Positions 9,210 through 18,845 of a stretch of DNA of 64,000 bases are shown here, one piece after another. The translations under genes and the position numbers were made by a program. The notes beneath the pieces were generated by a model. The model ran no database searches and was not told the origin of the DNA. It worked only from the letters and a program-made list of their open reading frames with translations. The number at the start of each line of letters is the position of its first letter. Within the stretch, counting starts at the first letter, position 1. The stretch is from the NCBI RefSeq assembly GCF_031157315.1, contig NZ_JAVIFU010000001.1, forward strand, positions 248,001-312,000, in the 5' to 3' direction. This stretch comes from Paenibacillus sp. LHD-38 (GTDB lineage Bacteria > Bacillota > Bacilli > Paenibacillales > Paenibacillaceae).

Positions 9210-12200
9210 TTGAATACTAATGAAGAACGATCGCGCGTATGGGAGGAAATTGTGCAAATCCCGACATACGGCGTAGGCAAACCCGATAAAAATCCGATGT
9301 TTTTGGAGAAACGCGTCTATCAGGGCAGCTCAGGCCGCGTTTATCCGCACCCGGTTATCGATAAGATTGATGATGAGAAAGCACCAAAGTCTTATAAAAT
9401 GGTCATTCTTGAAAACGAATATTTACACATTGAAATTATGCCGGAGATTGGCGGGCGCATTTACCGGGCCGTAGACAAAACGAATCAATATGATTTCGTC
9501 TATTACAACCAGGTCATCAAGCCGGCTCTTGTCGGATTAGCCGGTCCATGGATTTCGGGCGGCATTGAATTCAACTGGCCCCAGCATCATCGCCCGAATA
9601 CGTTTGGACCCGTCGAATACCGTTTAGAGGAAAAGGAAGACGGCAGTGCTACGGTTTGGGTGAGCGAGATCGACCGCATGTATGGAACGAAGGTGACGGC
9701 GGGCTTTACGCTGCATCCGGGAAAGGCTTATTTGGAAATCCATGCCCAGCTGTACAATCGGACACCGGAGCCCCAAACCTTCCTATGGTGGGCCAACCCG
9801 GCCGTTGCGGTCAACGACCATACGCAATCGGTGTTTCCACCCGATGTCACCGCCGTTTTCGACCATGGTAAGCGAGATGTATCGAAGTTCCCGATTGCCA
9901 CAGGCACTTACTACAAAATGGATTATTCGGAAGGCGTCGATATTTCGAGGTATAAGAACATTCCGGTACCGACTTCGTATATGGCTTACAAATCGGATTA
10001 CAATTTCGTTGGCGGCTACGACCATTCGGTGCAAGCGGGTCTGCTGCATGTGGCCAACCATCATATTTCACCCGGCAAGAAGCAATGGACGTGGGGGAAC
10101 GGTGAATTCGGACAGGCGTGGGACCGCAGCCTAACGGACGAGGACGGCCCGTATATCGAGCTGATGACCGGCGTTTATACTGACAATCAACCAGACTTTA
10201 CATGGCTGCAGCCTTATGAAGAAAAATCGTTTAAACAATACTTCATGCCCTACAAAAATATTGGCGTCGTCAAAAACGCCACCATCGAAGCGGCTGTCAA
10301 CCTCGAGGTTGATCAGCAAGCGAGGACTGCGACCCTACAGGCTTATACGACCTCCGATTGCCGGGCGGCTACGGTCGAGCTGAAGAGCAAACGCAGAAAT
10401 TACGTGCTGGAGACAGCGGATCTGTCTCCAAGTATGACGTTTACTTCGATCGTTCCGCTGCATGCAGATGATCAAGAACATGATTTGAGGCTTACGGTGA
10501 AGGATGCCGCCGGACGCGTGCTCGTCAGCTACCAGCCGAAGAAACCCAGCATTGAAGAAATGCCGGATGCGGCGAAGCCGCTGCCAGAGCCGCAGGAGCT
10601 CAAAACAAATGAGGAGCTGTATCTTGCCGGCCTGCATTTGGAGCAGTACCGCCATGCGACGTTTGAGCCGGAAGCGTATTACTTAGAAGGGCTGAAGCGC
10701 GATGAGTCCGACGCGCGCATCAATGTCGCTTACGGAACGCTTCTTCTGCGCAGAGGATTGTTTCAGCAAAGCGAGGCTTATTTCCGCAAGGCAATCAGCC
10801 GTTTGACCTGGCGAAATCCGAATCCGTATGACAGTGAAGCCTATTATCAGCTTGGCGTGTCGCTAAAGCTTCAAGGTCGATTGGAGGAGGCGTTCGCCGC
10901 GTTATACAAATCGGTATGGTCAGCTACCTGGCAGGATAGCGGATATTTTTCTCTTGCTCAAATTGCTGCGGAGAGAGGCTCATATGAGGAAGCGCTAGAA
11001 CTAACAGAGCGTTCCTTAATTCGGAATTCCCGCAACTACAAAGCAAGGGATTTGAAAACGGCGATGCTGCGTAGGCTTGGCAGATTGGATGAAGCGATAG
11101 ATTGTGCGTCGGAAACACTCAAGTTGGATATTGCCGACTTCGGCGCATACAACGAATTGTACATGGCTTATTCCGAATCGGGGAACGAAGCTGGCGCAAG
11201 AAAGACGCTTGAGGATTTGCAGTCGCTAATGCACGAAGATGCCCACAACCATATCGCGCTGGCATCGGATTATGCTGGAGCGGGCCTATACGCTGAAGCG
11301 ATCCGGGTACTGCATTTCATAGCGCCAAATGATGAGGCGGATGCGTATCCTATGGTTCATTACACGCTCGCCTACTGCTATGCAAAACAAAATCAAACGG
11401 AACAGGCGGATCGCTATTTGACGGCGGGAAATAAAGCAAACCCGGACTATTGTTTCCCTAACAGCCTTTTTGATCTTCTTGTGCTGCAAAATGCTGTCGA
11501 AGCGCGTCCGGCGGAGGCCAAAGCACTTTATTTCCTGGGTAATTTCTACTACGACAAAAAACGCCATTCGGAAGCTGCTGCCCTCTGGGAAAGCTCTATT
11601 GCGAACGATCCTGCTTTCCCGGTGGCACACCGCAACTTGGCGCTTGCCTATTTTAACAAGCTGAACGAAGCAGAAAAAGCGCGCAGCTCGCTTGAAACAG
11701 CCTTTGCTTGCGATCAGACCGATGCACGCGTGTTTTATGAGTTGGATCAGCTGTATAAGAAAATCGATCTCGGGGCGGAGCAAAGATTGGCTCTTCTGCA
11801 GCAGCATATGGCGCTCGTTCAAGCGAGGGACGATCTGTATTTGGAATATGTGACGCTGCACAATCTTCTGGAGAGGCATGAGGAGGCGCTTGGGCTGCTT
11901 GCTGCACGCAGGTTCCATCCTTGGGAAGGCGGCGAAGGCAAAACATTGGGGCAATATGTGCTTGCTCTCGTTGAGCTTGCGAAGAAAAAGCTTGCGGAGC
12001 AGCAGTACGAGGAAGCGGCAAGGCTGCTTAAGCTGGCCTTAACGAATCCCGAAAATCTTGGCGAAGCCAAGCTGGCGGGCGCACAGGAGAACAATGTGTA
12101 TTATTATCTCGGCTGCGCATACGAGGCACTTGGAGAAACCGCGGAAGCAAAAGCGGCGTTCAAGACGGCGTCGGAGGGGCTGGAGGAGCCGGCAAGCGCG

Positions 12201-12548
12201 ATGTATTACAACGACCAGCCGCCGGAGATGATCTTCTATCAAGGCTTAGCATGGTTAAAGCTGGCTAACGGAAAAGAAGCCAAGCGCCGGTTCAATAAGC
12301 TCATTGATTTTGCCGAGAAACATTTGTTCGACGATGTCAAAATAGATTATTTTGCCGTATCGCTGCCTGATTTTCTCGTATTTGATGAGGATTTGAACAA
12401 ACGAAACGTGATCCACTGCCGCTTTATGATGGGACTTGGCCAACTGGGGCTGGGTCAACTGCAGGATGCAGCTGAGCAATTCGAACTTGCCATCGCGATG
12501 GATCGCGGCCACCAGGGTGCAGCTATTCATAAGTGCATGTGCAAATAA
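9210..12548 (+). CDS. DUF5107 domain protein with C-terminal tetratricopeptide repeats
   Basis: A large cytoplasmic protein of about 1112 residues with no signal peptide. Residues of about 30-390 match DUF5107, whose fold resembles galactose-mutarotase-type beta-sandwich domains (MPEIGGRIYRAVDK, SGGIEFNWPQHHRPNTFGP, WWANPAVAVND). From about residue 470 on, tetratricopeptide repeats follow each other (for example AYYQLGVSLKLQGRLEEAF and YYLGCAYEALGETAEAKAAF). The TTG at 9210 is preferred because GGGAGTG (9197-9203) sits seven bases upstream; the GTG at 9201 lies inside that SD. Its place between a galactan regulator and the intracellular galactan enzymes ties it to galacto-oligosaccharide handling. 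No catalytic function is established that I can name. A glycan-active enzyme or a sugar-sensing scaffold are both possible. Confidence 0.85.
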   Translation: MNTNEERSRVWEEIVQIPTYGVGKPDKNPMFLEKRVYQGSSGRVYPHPVIDKIDDEKAPKSYKMVILENEYLHIEIMPEIGGRIYRAVDKTNQYDFVYYNQVIKPALVGLAGPWISGGIEFNWPQHHRPNTFGPVEYRLEEKEDGSATVWVSEIDRMYGTKVTAGFTLHPGKAYLEIHAQLYNRTPEPQTFLWWANPAVAVNDHTQSVFPPDVTAVFDHGKRDVSKFPIATGTYYKMDYSEGVDISRYKNIPVPTSYMAYKSDYNFVGGYDHSVQAGLLHVANHHISPGKKQWTWGNGEFGQAWDRSLTDEDGPYIELMTGVYTDNQPDFTWLQPYEEKSFKQYFMPYKNIGVVKNATIEAAVNLEVDQQARTATLQAYTTSDCRAATVELKSKRRNYVLETADLSPSMTFTSIVPLHADDQEHDLRLTVKDAAGRVLVSYQPKKPSIEEMPDAAKPLPEPQELKTNEELYLAGLHLEQYRHATFEPEAYYLEGLKRDESDARINVAYGTLLLRRGLFQQSEAYFRKAISRLTWRNPNPYDSEAYYQLGVSLKLQGRLEEAFAALYKSVWSATWQDSGYFSLAQIAAERGSYEEALELTERSLIRNSRNYKARDLKTAMLRRLGRLDEAIDCASETLKLDIADFGAYNELYMAYSESGNEAGARKTLEDLQSLMHEDAHNHIALASDYAGAGLYAEAIRVLHFIAPNDEADAYPMVHYTLAYCYAKQNQTEQADRYLTAGNKANPDYCFPNSLFDLLVLQNAVEARPAEAKALYFLGNFYYDKKRHSEAAALWESSIANDPAFPVAHRNLALAYFNKLNEAEKARSSLETAFACDQTDARVFYELDQLYKKIDLGAEQRLALLQQHMALVQARDDLYLEYVTLHNLLERHEEALGLLAARRFHPWEGGEGKTLGQYVLALVELAKKKLAEQQYEEAARLLKLALTNPENLGEAKLAGAQENNVYYYLGCAYEALGETAEAKAAFKTASEGLEEPASAMYYNDQPPEMIFYQGLAWLKLANGKEAKRRFNKLIDFAEKHLFDDVKIDYFAVSLPDFLVFDEDLNKRNVIHCRFMMGLGQLGLGQLQDAAEQFELAIAMDRGHQGAAIHKCMCK

Positions 12549-12554
12549 ATAGAA

Positions 12555-12592
12555 GTGCGATATCCATCGAGAACTGTCGATGGATATCGTAC
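12555..12592 (+). repeat. Near-perfect 16 bp inverted repeat in the DUF5107-GH2 gap
   Basis: GTGCGATATCCATCGA pairs with TCGATGGATATCGTAC around six bases, with a single mismatch. It lies six bases after the DUF5107 stop and has no T-tract behind it (only CGTTCATTTT). It could be an mRNA-stabilising or processing hairpin, or an operator. Confidence 0.75.
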
Positions 12593-12625
12593 GTTCATTT
12601 TAAGCGAAAAGGGATGAAAAAGGAT

Positions 12626-14608
12626 ATGTCCATACGAATAACGACGGGTTTAGCGGAGGACTGGCAGTTTCAAACGGATCCTGCTGGCATTGGCATGGAA
12701 GAAAAATGGTTCGCATGCGGCTTGCCTGACGCACGGAGCGTTAAGATTCCGCATACATGGAACGTCGAACGAGGTTTTGAGGAATATAGAGGACTTGCTT
12801 GGTACAGTTATGAATTACAGATTGCAAAGGAATGGCAGGGACAAACGATTCGCCTGCAGTTCGACGCGGTTTACCGGGATGCCATCATCTGGGTAAACGG
12901 GAAGCAGGCAGGCGCACATCATCATTCGGGTTACACGGCGTTCATAATAGATATCTCCGCTTTTGTGTCATTTGGTCAGTCCAACCGGCTTGTCGTTTCC
13001 GTTAATAACGAAAATAGCGAGTTGGCGCTGCCGATCCGAAACAGCTTTGACTGGGCGGATGACGGCGGCATCATTCGAGGCGTATCCATGATCGTAACAG
13101 GAGCAGTTGCTATCGACTATGCGATGGTGGATGCCATTCCGATTTTCTCGGGTGCTGACCACTCGGTACAAGAAGGCATAATCAAGGGCGGGATAAAGCT
13201 GTGGAATGCGGCGATAGCAGAGACAGAGAAACAACCCATTACGGTGATGCTGTCCGTTTGGCGGAAAGAGAAGCTAATCGTAAGCGACCGGTATGATACG
13301 TATGCGCAGGATGGCTTGCTGCTGCTGAAGGACCTGCTTATTGAACGGCCGGAGCTATGGCATTTTGACCATCCGAATCTCTATAACATCCATATTACGC
13401 TCATGGCAGATGGGGTTGAAACAGATCAGTTGTGCATCCATGCAGGCTTTCGCGAGATCAAAGCCGCTGGTCATCAGCTGCTGCTAAATCGTGAGCCGGT
13501 CCGTCTGATGGGCGTGGAATGGATGCCTGGGTCCCACCCGGACAAAGGCATGGCGGAGTCTGAGGCGGATCTCATTAAAGTGCTGGAGCAAATCAAGAAT
13601 GCGAACTGCGTTATTACCAGATTCCATTGGCAGCAGGACAGCCGTCTGCTGGACTGGTGCGATCGAAATGGGCTTCTTGTGCAGGAGGAAATTCCGCACT
13701 GGCAGCAGCCCGGTGAGCCGGATGAAAGCTTGCTTCCTATCGCCAAGCAGCATGCGGAGGAGATGATCCTTAGGCATTACAATCATCCGTCGATCTATGC
13801 TTGGGGCATGGGCAATGAAGTGAACGGCCAGGACGAGCGTACGATTAGCTATATGAAACAGCTGAAGCAATATATGGTAACGCTTGACGGGAATCGGTTC
13901 ATTAATTACGTGAGCAACTCGGTTCATTTCAAGCCGGAGAGCGACGCGACAGGAGCAGGGGACCTGCTGATGTGGAATGATTATATCGGAACTTGGCATG
14001 GCGATTTGGATATGAAGGAGGTCATTCACAGCATCGATGCCGCGTATAAGGATAAGCCTCTTGTCGTTGCGGAGTATGGCTTATGTGAGCCGGCATTCCC
14101 GGGCGGAGATGAGAGGCGCATCGGCATTTTGCTGGAGAAGACCGGGGAATACCGCAAGCATGAGGGGATTGCGGCGCTTATATTTTTCAGCCTCAATGAT
14201 TACCGTACGCAAATGGGAGAAGAAGGTGAAGGGCGATTGCGGCAAAGGGTTCACGGCACGACGGACGTATACGGCGAGCCTAAGCCTTCTTATCAAACGC
14301 TTCGCGCCATTAGCGCCCCGATTGCAGTGAAGCATGTTTCGTTAGATAAGGACCAAGCGCTGAAGGTTGTTTTGTCCGTCAGCGACGATATTCCAAGGCA
14401 TGCGGTCAGCGGGTATGTGTTCACGCTTGTCCATCCGGACGGAAGCTGCAGCGTGCATGAAATCCCATCTCTGGACGCCGGGGAGGATTGGTGCCTGATC
14501 ATTCCTGCGGGCAGGATATCGGCTGAAGGCGGGCTTTCTTTCAATATTAGCCGTCCTACCGGCTTTTCCGTGATGGACGGCAAACTGCATATAACGGCAG
14601 TTGAATAA
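12626..14608 (+). CDS. GH2-family beta-galactosidase-like glycoside hydrolase, intracellular
   Basis: About 660 residues, without signal peptide, so it acts on imported sugar. A sugar-binding jelly-roll domain comes first (IPHTWNVERGFEEYRGLAWY), then an immunoglobulin-like domain, then the TIM barrel. The GH2 acid/base is Glu398 in AWGMGNEVNG and the nucleophile is Glu483 in VVAEYG. The protein is shorter than LacZ-type enzymes of about 1000 residues and ends with a small beta domain. Several in-frame starts exist; ATG 12626 is favoured with AAGGGA 11 bases upstream, and ATG 12614 or GTG 12533 are alternatives. It follows DUF5107 and precedes an intracellular GH53, consistent with trimming galacto-oligosaccharides. 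Exact specificity (beta-galactoside or another beta-glycoside) cannot be read from the sequence. Confidence 0.88.
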   Translation: MSIRITTGLAEDWQFQTDPAGIGMEEKWFACGLPDARSVKIPHTWNVERGFEEYRGLAWYSYELQIAKEWQGQTIRLQFDAVYRDAIIWVNGKQAGAHHHSGYTAFIIDISAFVSFGQSNRLVVSVNNENSELALPIRNSFDWADDGGIIRGVSMIVTGAVAIDYAMVDAIPIFSGADHSVQEGIIKGGIKLWNAAIAETEKQPITVMLSVWRKEKLIVSDRYDTYAQDGLLLLKDLLIERPELWHFDHPNLYNIHITLMADGVETDQLCIHAGFREIKAAGHQLLLNREPVRLMGVEWMPGSHPDKGMAESEADLIKVLEQIKNANCVITRFHWQQDSRLLDWCDRNGLLVQEEIPHWQQPGEPDESLLPIAKQHAEEMILRHYNHPSIYAWGMGNEVNGQDERTISYMKQLKQYMVTLDGNRFINYVSNSVHFKPESDATGAGDLLMWNDYIGTWHGDLDMKEVIHSIDAAYKDKPLVVAEYGLCEPAFPGGDERRIGILLEKTGEYRKHEGIAALIFFSLNDYRTQMGEEGEGRLRQRVHGTTDVYGEPKPSYQTLRAISAPIAVKHVSLDKDQALKVVLSVSDDIPRHAVSGYVFTLVHPDGSCSVHEIPSLDAGEDWCLIIPAGRISAEGGLSFNISRPTGFSVMDGKLHITAVE

Positions 14609-14728
14609 CCGGAAGGATCTAAGTGGTTGAATAAGCAACCATAATGTTGTGAATATACCCTATAACGGCTGCTGGCGGTTTGTTACGATAACAGGGGATA
14701 CCATCTTGATAGATTGGAGAGGTACAAA

Positions 14729-16201
14729 TTGTTTATTCCCTTCGAAGCAAGAAGACTGTCAGATTGGAACATCTATTCAAGCAGCAGCCAAGAGACCGCG
14801 AGCATTTTGTTTGACGGCCAGACGTCTGTAGAATATCTCAACATAGAAAAGACAACCGCGTACCGTTTCGTCGTTTCGCAAACCATAAAGCAGTTAGAGC
14901 CGGGCTATTATACGTTAACCGCCATAATCAAAAACGGTGGCGGGCAGCAGAAATGCTACATTTACGCTGACGCTGCGAACGGCGAAATTAGGCTGACCAG
15001 CCTGCCGGTCTCTTCCGAGTGGTTGGAGGTAATCGTTCGGGGCATCGAGGTTAGGGAAGGTGAATGCACAATCGGTCTTTATACCGAAGCGGCTGGCGGG
15101 AATTGGTGCAGCATACATTCTTTTGAGCTGGTGCGCAGTGACCGTTCCTACGAGCTGCTAAAGGGCGGCGATATCTCCGAGCTGCCTCGCATTGAAGAAA
15201 ACGGCGGTATTTACAGAGACCAGAATGAGCCGAAGGACGGCCTTGCGATTTTGAAGGCGTACGGCCACAATATCGTTCGGATCCGGCTTTATAACGATCC
15301 AGGTAATCCTGATTTTTGGCCGTCTAACCAGCTGGATGAGCGAGGGTACCAGAATGAGGAGCGAACGCTTGCTTTGGCTAAACGCGCGAAGGAGCAAGGC
15401 TTCCAAATACAATTTTCGTTTCATTACAGCGACTATTGGACAAACGGGGCGGCGCAGCACAAGCCCCATGCCTGGGAGGGTCTTGCTTTTGATGAGCTTA
15501 AAGAGGCTTTGTATCAGTATACCCGCACGTTTATGGAACGCTTGGTCAGTCAAGGTACCGCACCGGAATACGTATCGTTAGGCAATGAAATTCAAGGCGG
15601 TATCTGCTATCCGGATGCATCTGTGGCCAATTGGCCGCAGCTCGCAGAGCTGCTGAAGGCAGGCTATCGTGCGGTGAAGGAAGTATCGGAGCAAAGCAAG
15701 GTGGTCATTCATCTAGATGGCGCGACCGAGGATGCGAAGTATGAGCAGTTTTTTGGCAACTGTGAGCGTTATGGCGTGCCTTACGATATTATCGGACCCT
15801 CGTATTATCCTTTCTGGACGCAGGCTTCGGTTCAGCAGCTCGTTGAGTTTTGCAACAAGCTCGTTCAAAGATTCGATAAGGATATTCTCTTAATGGAGAC
15901 GGGCTTCAACTGGAACAGGGCAACAGGCAGCGGAATGAGGGGGCAGTTGGAGAACAACGGGCCCGAGCCGTATGAAAGCACGCCGGAAGGACAGCGGGAT
16001 TTTCTATACGCCTTGATGAACGGAATCAAACAGGTGGAGCAGGGAAGATGCCTCGGCGTTCTTTACTGGGATCCGGTCATGATTTACGTACCGGGCGTCG
16101 GTTGGCAAAAGGATGCTCCGAATGTTGTCGATAATACAACGCTGTTTGATTTTGACGGAAACGCGCTGCCTGCGATGCTTGCTTACAAATACAACAATTA
16201 A
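14729..16201 (+). CDS. Intracellular GH53 beta-1,4-galactanase with N-terminal CBM61-like module
   Basis: About 490 residues. No signal peptide is present. Residues 1-135 resemble the third carbohydrate-binding module of the surface enzyme at 2407 (LEPGYYTLTAIIKNGGGQQ, then SSEWLEVIVRGIEV). The GH53 domain follows from LLKGGDISEL to the C-terminus, with acid/base Glu287 (SLGNEIQGG) and nucleophile Glu390 (LLMETGFNW). The TTG start at 14729 is set by GGAGAGG (14716-14722) six bases upstream; the TTG at 14714 lies before that SD. Its substrate should be galacto-oligosaccharides brought in by the Lpl-type importer downstream. It appears to be a trimmed copy of the CBM plus catalytic core of the surface enzyme, so the two probably arose by duplication. 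Confidence 0.92.
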   Translation: MFIPFEARRLSDWNIYSSSSQETASILFDGQTSVEYLNIEKTTAYRFVVSQTIKQLEPGYYTLTAIIKNGGGQQKCYIYADAANGEIRLTSLPVSSEWLEVIVRGIEVREGECTIGLYTEAAGGNWCSIHSFELVRSDRSYELLKGGDISELPRIEENGGIYRDQNEPKDGLAILKAYGHNIVRIRLYNDPGNPDFWPSNQLDERGYQNEERTLALAKRAKEQGFQIQFSFHYSDYWTNGAAQHKPHAWEGLAFDELKEALYQYTRTFMERLVSQGTAPEYVSLGNEIQGGICYPDASVANWPQLAELLKAGYRAVKEVSEQSKVVIHLDGATEDAKYEQFFGNCERYGVPYDIIGPSYYPFWTQASVQQLVEFCNKLVQRFDKDILLMETGFNWNRATGSGMRGQLENNGPEPYESTPEGQRDFLYALMNGIKQVEQGRCLGVLYWDPVMIYVPGVGWQKDAPNVVDNTTLFDFDGNALPAMLAYKYNN

Positions 16202-16243
16202 ACGTTTTTGATTTTGCTGTTTATTATAGGAGGAATGGTACTC

Positions 16244-18559
16244 ATGACTACGTATTCACTTACGCTTGATGGCCCAAATAAAGAGATTAAGCCTGGCAAG
16301 CTGGCAGGCAGCAAAGGCTCGAACCCGAAGGGCGAAAGCTTTGGCTTTACGAATTTTTACATGCTGCGCAATGAACAGCCGATTATTCCGGTCGTTGGCG
16401 AATTTCATTTTTCGCGTTTTTCTTATTTGCACTGGGAGGAAGAGCTGCTGAAAATGAAAGCTGGCGGCGTGAACGTCATCGCTACCTATATTTTCTGGAA
16501 CTATCATGAGGAAGAAGAAGGCATCTTCAATTGGAACGAAAACCGTAATTTGCGCCATTTCGTGGATCTGTGCGCCAAGCATGAGCTGCCGCTTGTACTG
16601 CGGATTGGGCCGTTTTGCCATGGTGAGGTTAGAAATGGCGGCATTCCGGACTGGGTATTCGGCAAGCCGCTTGAAATCCGTACGAATGATGAATTGTATT
16701 TATTTTACGCGAAGCGTCTCTACCGTCAAATTGCTAAGCAGGTAAAAGGCTCCTTGTTTGCGGAAGGCGGGCCGGTCATCGCGGTTCAGCTGGAGAACGA
16801 GTATATGCACTGCGGAGCGCCGCTCGATTCTTGGGGGTATAAGACAGGCGTATTTATGTCCTCCGGCAAAGGCGGAAACGAGCATTTGGCTGAGCTTCGC
16901 CGAATCGCAGAGGAAGTAGGCATTACGCCAATGTTCTTTACGGCTACCGCCTGGGGCGGCGCTGCCGTGCCGGAGTCGGACACGCTGCCGATGCTGGCAG
17001 GTTATGCCTATACGCCATGGATTCCGAACCAGCCGCCGAGCGGCGAGTATATTTACCGCGACCTGCATGTGAAGCCGTCCGAGGAGGTTAATTACGATAC
17101 GCTTGATTATCCGGTTGCGTATTGCGAAATGGCGGGCGGCATGCAGGTCAGCTATACGGCTCGTCCAAATGTCAGCCCGGAGAGCGTGGAAGCGATGACG
17201 CTCGTCAAGCTGGCAAGCGGCAGCAATCTGCTCGGCTATTACATGTATCACGGCGGCTCCAACCCGGTAGGCAAGCATGGTTATTTGAATGAATACGGCC
17301 TTCCGAAAATCACTTATGATTACCAATCCCCGCTGGGCGAGTTCGGGCGTGTAGGCAAGTCCTATGACCGTATCCGCTCCTTGTCATTGTTCATGGACGC
17401 ATTCGGATCGATTTTGGCGCCCATGGGAACGGTGCTGCCGGAAGGGCAGTCTGCTATTCACCCGGAGGATACGAAATCACTGCGCTGGTGTGTACGCCAG
17501 AAGGACGGCTCCGGCTTCCTGTTCCTAAACAATTTCCAGGATCATCTCGAGCTTCCTGATCGCGAGGGCATTCGAATCGAGCTGGATACGGAACAAGGGA
17601 AGGTCGCATTCCCGCATACGGGTTCATTAACTTTGAAGCAGGACGTATGCGCAGTTCTGCCGTTCAATCTCGAGATTGAGGGAGCGCTGATTGTGAGCGC
17701 AACCGTTCAACCTTTAACCAAGCTGAATGTGGACGGACAGCCGGTTCTCGTCTTTTATGCGCAGCCTTCGCTTGCGCCGGAGCTTGTGTTCAGCCGCTCG
17801 AGCGTCGCGGCTGTATCGCTCGAATCCGCAGAGGCTGCCATCGATGAGAAAACCATCGTCGTTCGGCCGCAAATCGGCCGTGAGCATGCTTTTACAGCGG
17901 TGCTTGCGAACGGCAGCAAGGTGCAAATCCTTGTGCTGTCAAGGAAGGAAGCTCTTAATACCTATAAGTTCCGCTTATGGGGCGAGGATAGACTTGTGAT
18001 GAGCGAAAGCCGTCTTTATGCAAAGGATGAGCGCCTCGTTTCTACCTCTGAAGGACAAGCATGCTGGAGCTTATCGATTTGTCCCGCGCTGCCGGAGCAC
18101 GCACTTCTATCCAGTCAGGGTACGGTTCAAACGAAGCAACAGGGAATGTTCCAAACCTGCGACATCGAGGTTCCAGTCTATGCGCCGACGATAAAAGTGA
18201 GCAAGAAGGAGGAGCGAAGCGCGCTCGTCGAGCTGGATATCAACTGGCCCAGCCAGGTATCAGATGTGTTCCTGCAAGTGGAATACGACGGCGACGTAGC
18301 CGGCGCTTACATGGATAACCGCTTGCTCACGGACCACATCCATTACGGCGATGCTTGGCCGATCGGTTTAAAGCAGTTCAAGGACGATTTGGAGAACAAG
18401 CAGCTGCATCTGTCAATCACGCCTTTGCGCAAAGGCACGGTGCATACTTTTGTTAACCAAGCTTTGGTGGAGCGTTTTGAGGGCGTCGAGATCGCGGTAT
18501 TCCATAAGATCGAGCCGATTCCATATTACACAACGGCATTGTTTAAATCATTCGGTTAA
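16244..18559 (+). CDS. GH35 beta-galactosidase, intracellular
   Basis: A 771-residue GH35 enzyme that releases terminal beta-galactose. The catalytic barrel begins near residue 45 (PVVGEFHFSR). The acid/base is Glu186 in VQLENEYMH and the nucleophile is Glu295 in AYCEMAGG. C-terminal beta domains follow. There is no signal peptide, so it works on imported galacto-oligosaccharides. ATG 16244 is chosen because AGGAGG (16228-16233) is ten bases upstream; ATG 16235 is too close to that SD. It is 43 bases after the intracellular galactanase and is the last enzyme gene of the operon, followed by a terminator at 18775. Confidence 0.93.
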   Translation: MTTYSLTLDGPNKEIKPGKLAGSKGSNPKGESFGFTNFYMLRNEQPIIPVVGEFHFSRFSYLHWEEELLKMKAGGVNVIATYIFWNYHEEEEGIFNWNENRNLRHFVDLCAKHELPLVLRIGPFCHGEVRNGGIPDWVFGKPLEIRTNDELYLFYAKRLYRQIAKQVKGSLFAEGGPVIAVQLENEYMHCGAPLDSWGYKTGVFMSSGKGGNEHLAELRRIAEEVGITPMFFTATAWGGAAVPESDTLPMLAGYAYTPWIPNQPPSGEYIYRDLHVKPSEEVNYDTLDYPVAYCEMAGGMQVSYTARPNVSPESVEAMTLVKLASGSNLLGYYMYHGGSNPVGKHGYLNEYGLPKITYDYQSPLGEFGRVGKSYDRIRSLSLFMDAFGSILAPMGTVLPEGQSAIHPEDTKSLRWCVRQKDGSGFLFLNNFQDHLELPDREGIRIELDTEQGKVAFPHTGSLTLKQDVCAVLPFNLEIEGALIVSATVQPLTKLNVDGQPVLVFYAQPSLAPELVFSRSSVAAVSLESAEAAIDEKTIVVRPQIGREHAFTAVLANGSKVQILVLSRKEALNTYKFRLWGEDRLVMSESRLYAKDERLVSTSEGQACWSLSICPALPEHALLSSQGTVQTKQQGMFQTCDIEVPVYAPTIKVSKKEERSALVELDINWPSQVSDVFLQVEYDGDVAGAYMDNRLLTDHIHYGDAWPIGLKQFKDDLENKQLHLSITPLRKGTVHTFVNQALVERFEGVEIAVFHKIEPIPYYTTALFKSFG

Positions 18560-18597
18560 GAGGAACTGTCAAAGAGGGAAGCTGGAGCGGAGCGAGT

Positions 18598-18706
18598 AGA
18601 TCGTTCTGGAGAAACGGAGTGTTCGCCTTTGCAGCCGGATTCTTACCCTTTAGGGGCTAAGAAGAATCAAAGAATCTGGCTGCAACAGCGATCGGAAGAA
18701 TGATCT
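18598..18706. repeat. Long imperfect inverted repeat
   Basis: Outer arms AGATCGTTCT (18598-18607) and AGAATGATCT (18697-18706) and inner arms GCAGCCGGATTCTT (18631-18644) and AAGAATCTGGCTGC (18670-18683) fold into a two-level hairpin. Each arm pair has one imperfect position. It has the look of a dispersed intergenic element; no second copy lies in this window. Confidence 0.7.
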
Positions 18707-18774
18707 GCCCGCGCAGCGGACAGAACCTGCCCAATTCAAGATCGGTCCTCCATTTATTTCAATGTTAAAAGAAC

Positions 18775-18820
18775 AAAACCGGAATTTCGGAGAAACCCCG
18801 AAACTCCGGTTTTTTTTTGC
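18775..18820 (+). terminator. Terminator after the galactan enzyme operon
   Basis: AAAACCGGAATTTCGG pairs with CCGAAACTCCGGTTTT (one mismatch), followed by a run of T's to 18818. It separates the enzyme genes from the yesM-type kinase gene. Confidence 0.9.
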
Positions 18821-18845
18821 GGGAATAAGGATATGCTTTTGAATG

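Noticed and set aside
11286..11954. 222-codon antisense frame within the DUF5107 gene
   Set aside because: The TPR coding on the plus strand is unambiguous; the frame reflects codon bias.
12555..12592. Intrinsic terminator between DUF5107 and GH2
   Set aside because: The stem is excellent, but there is no T-tract on either strand immediately after it.
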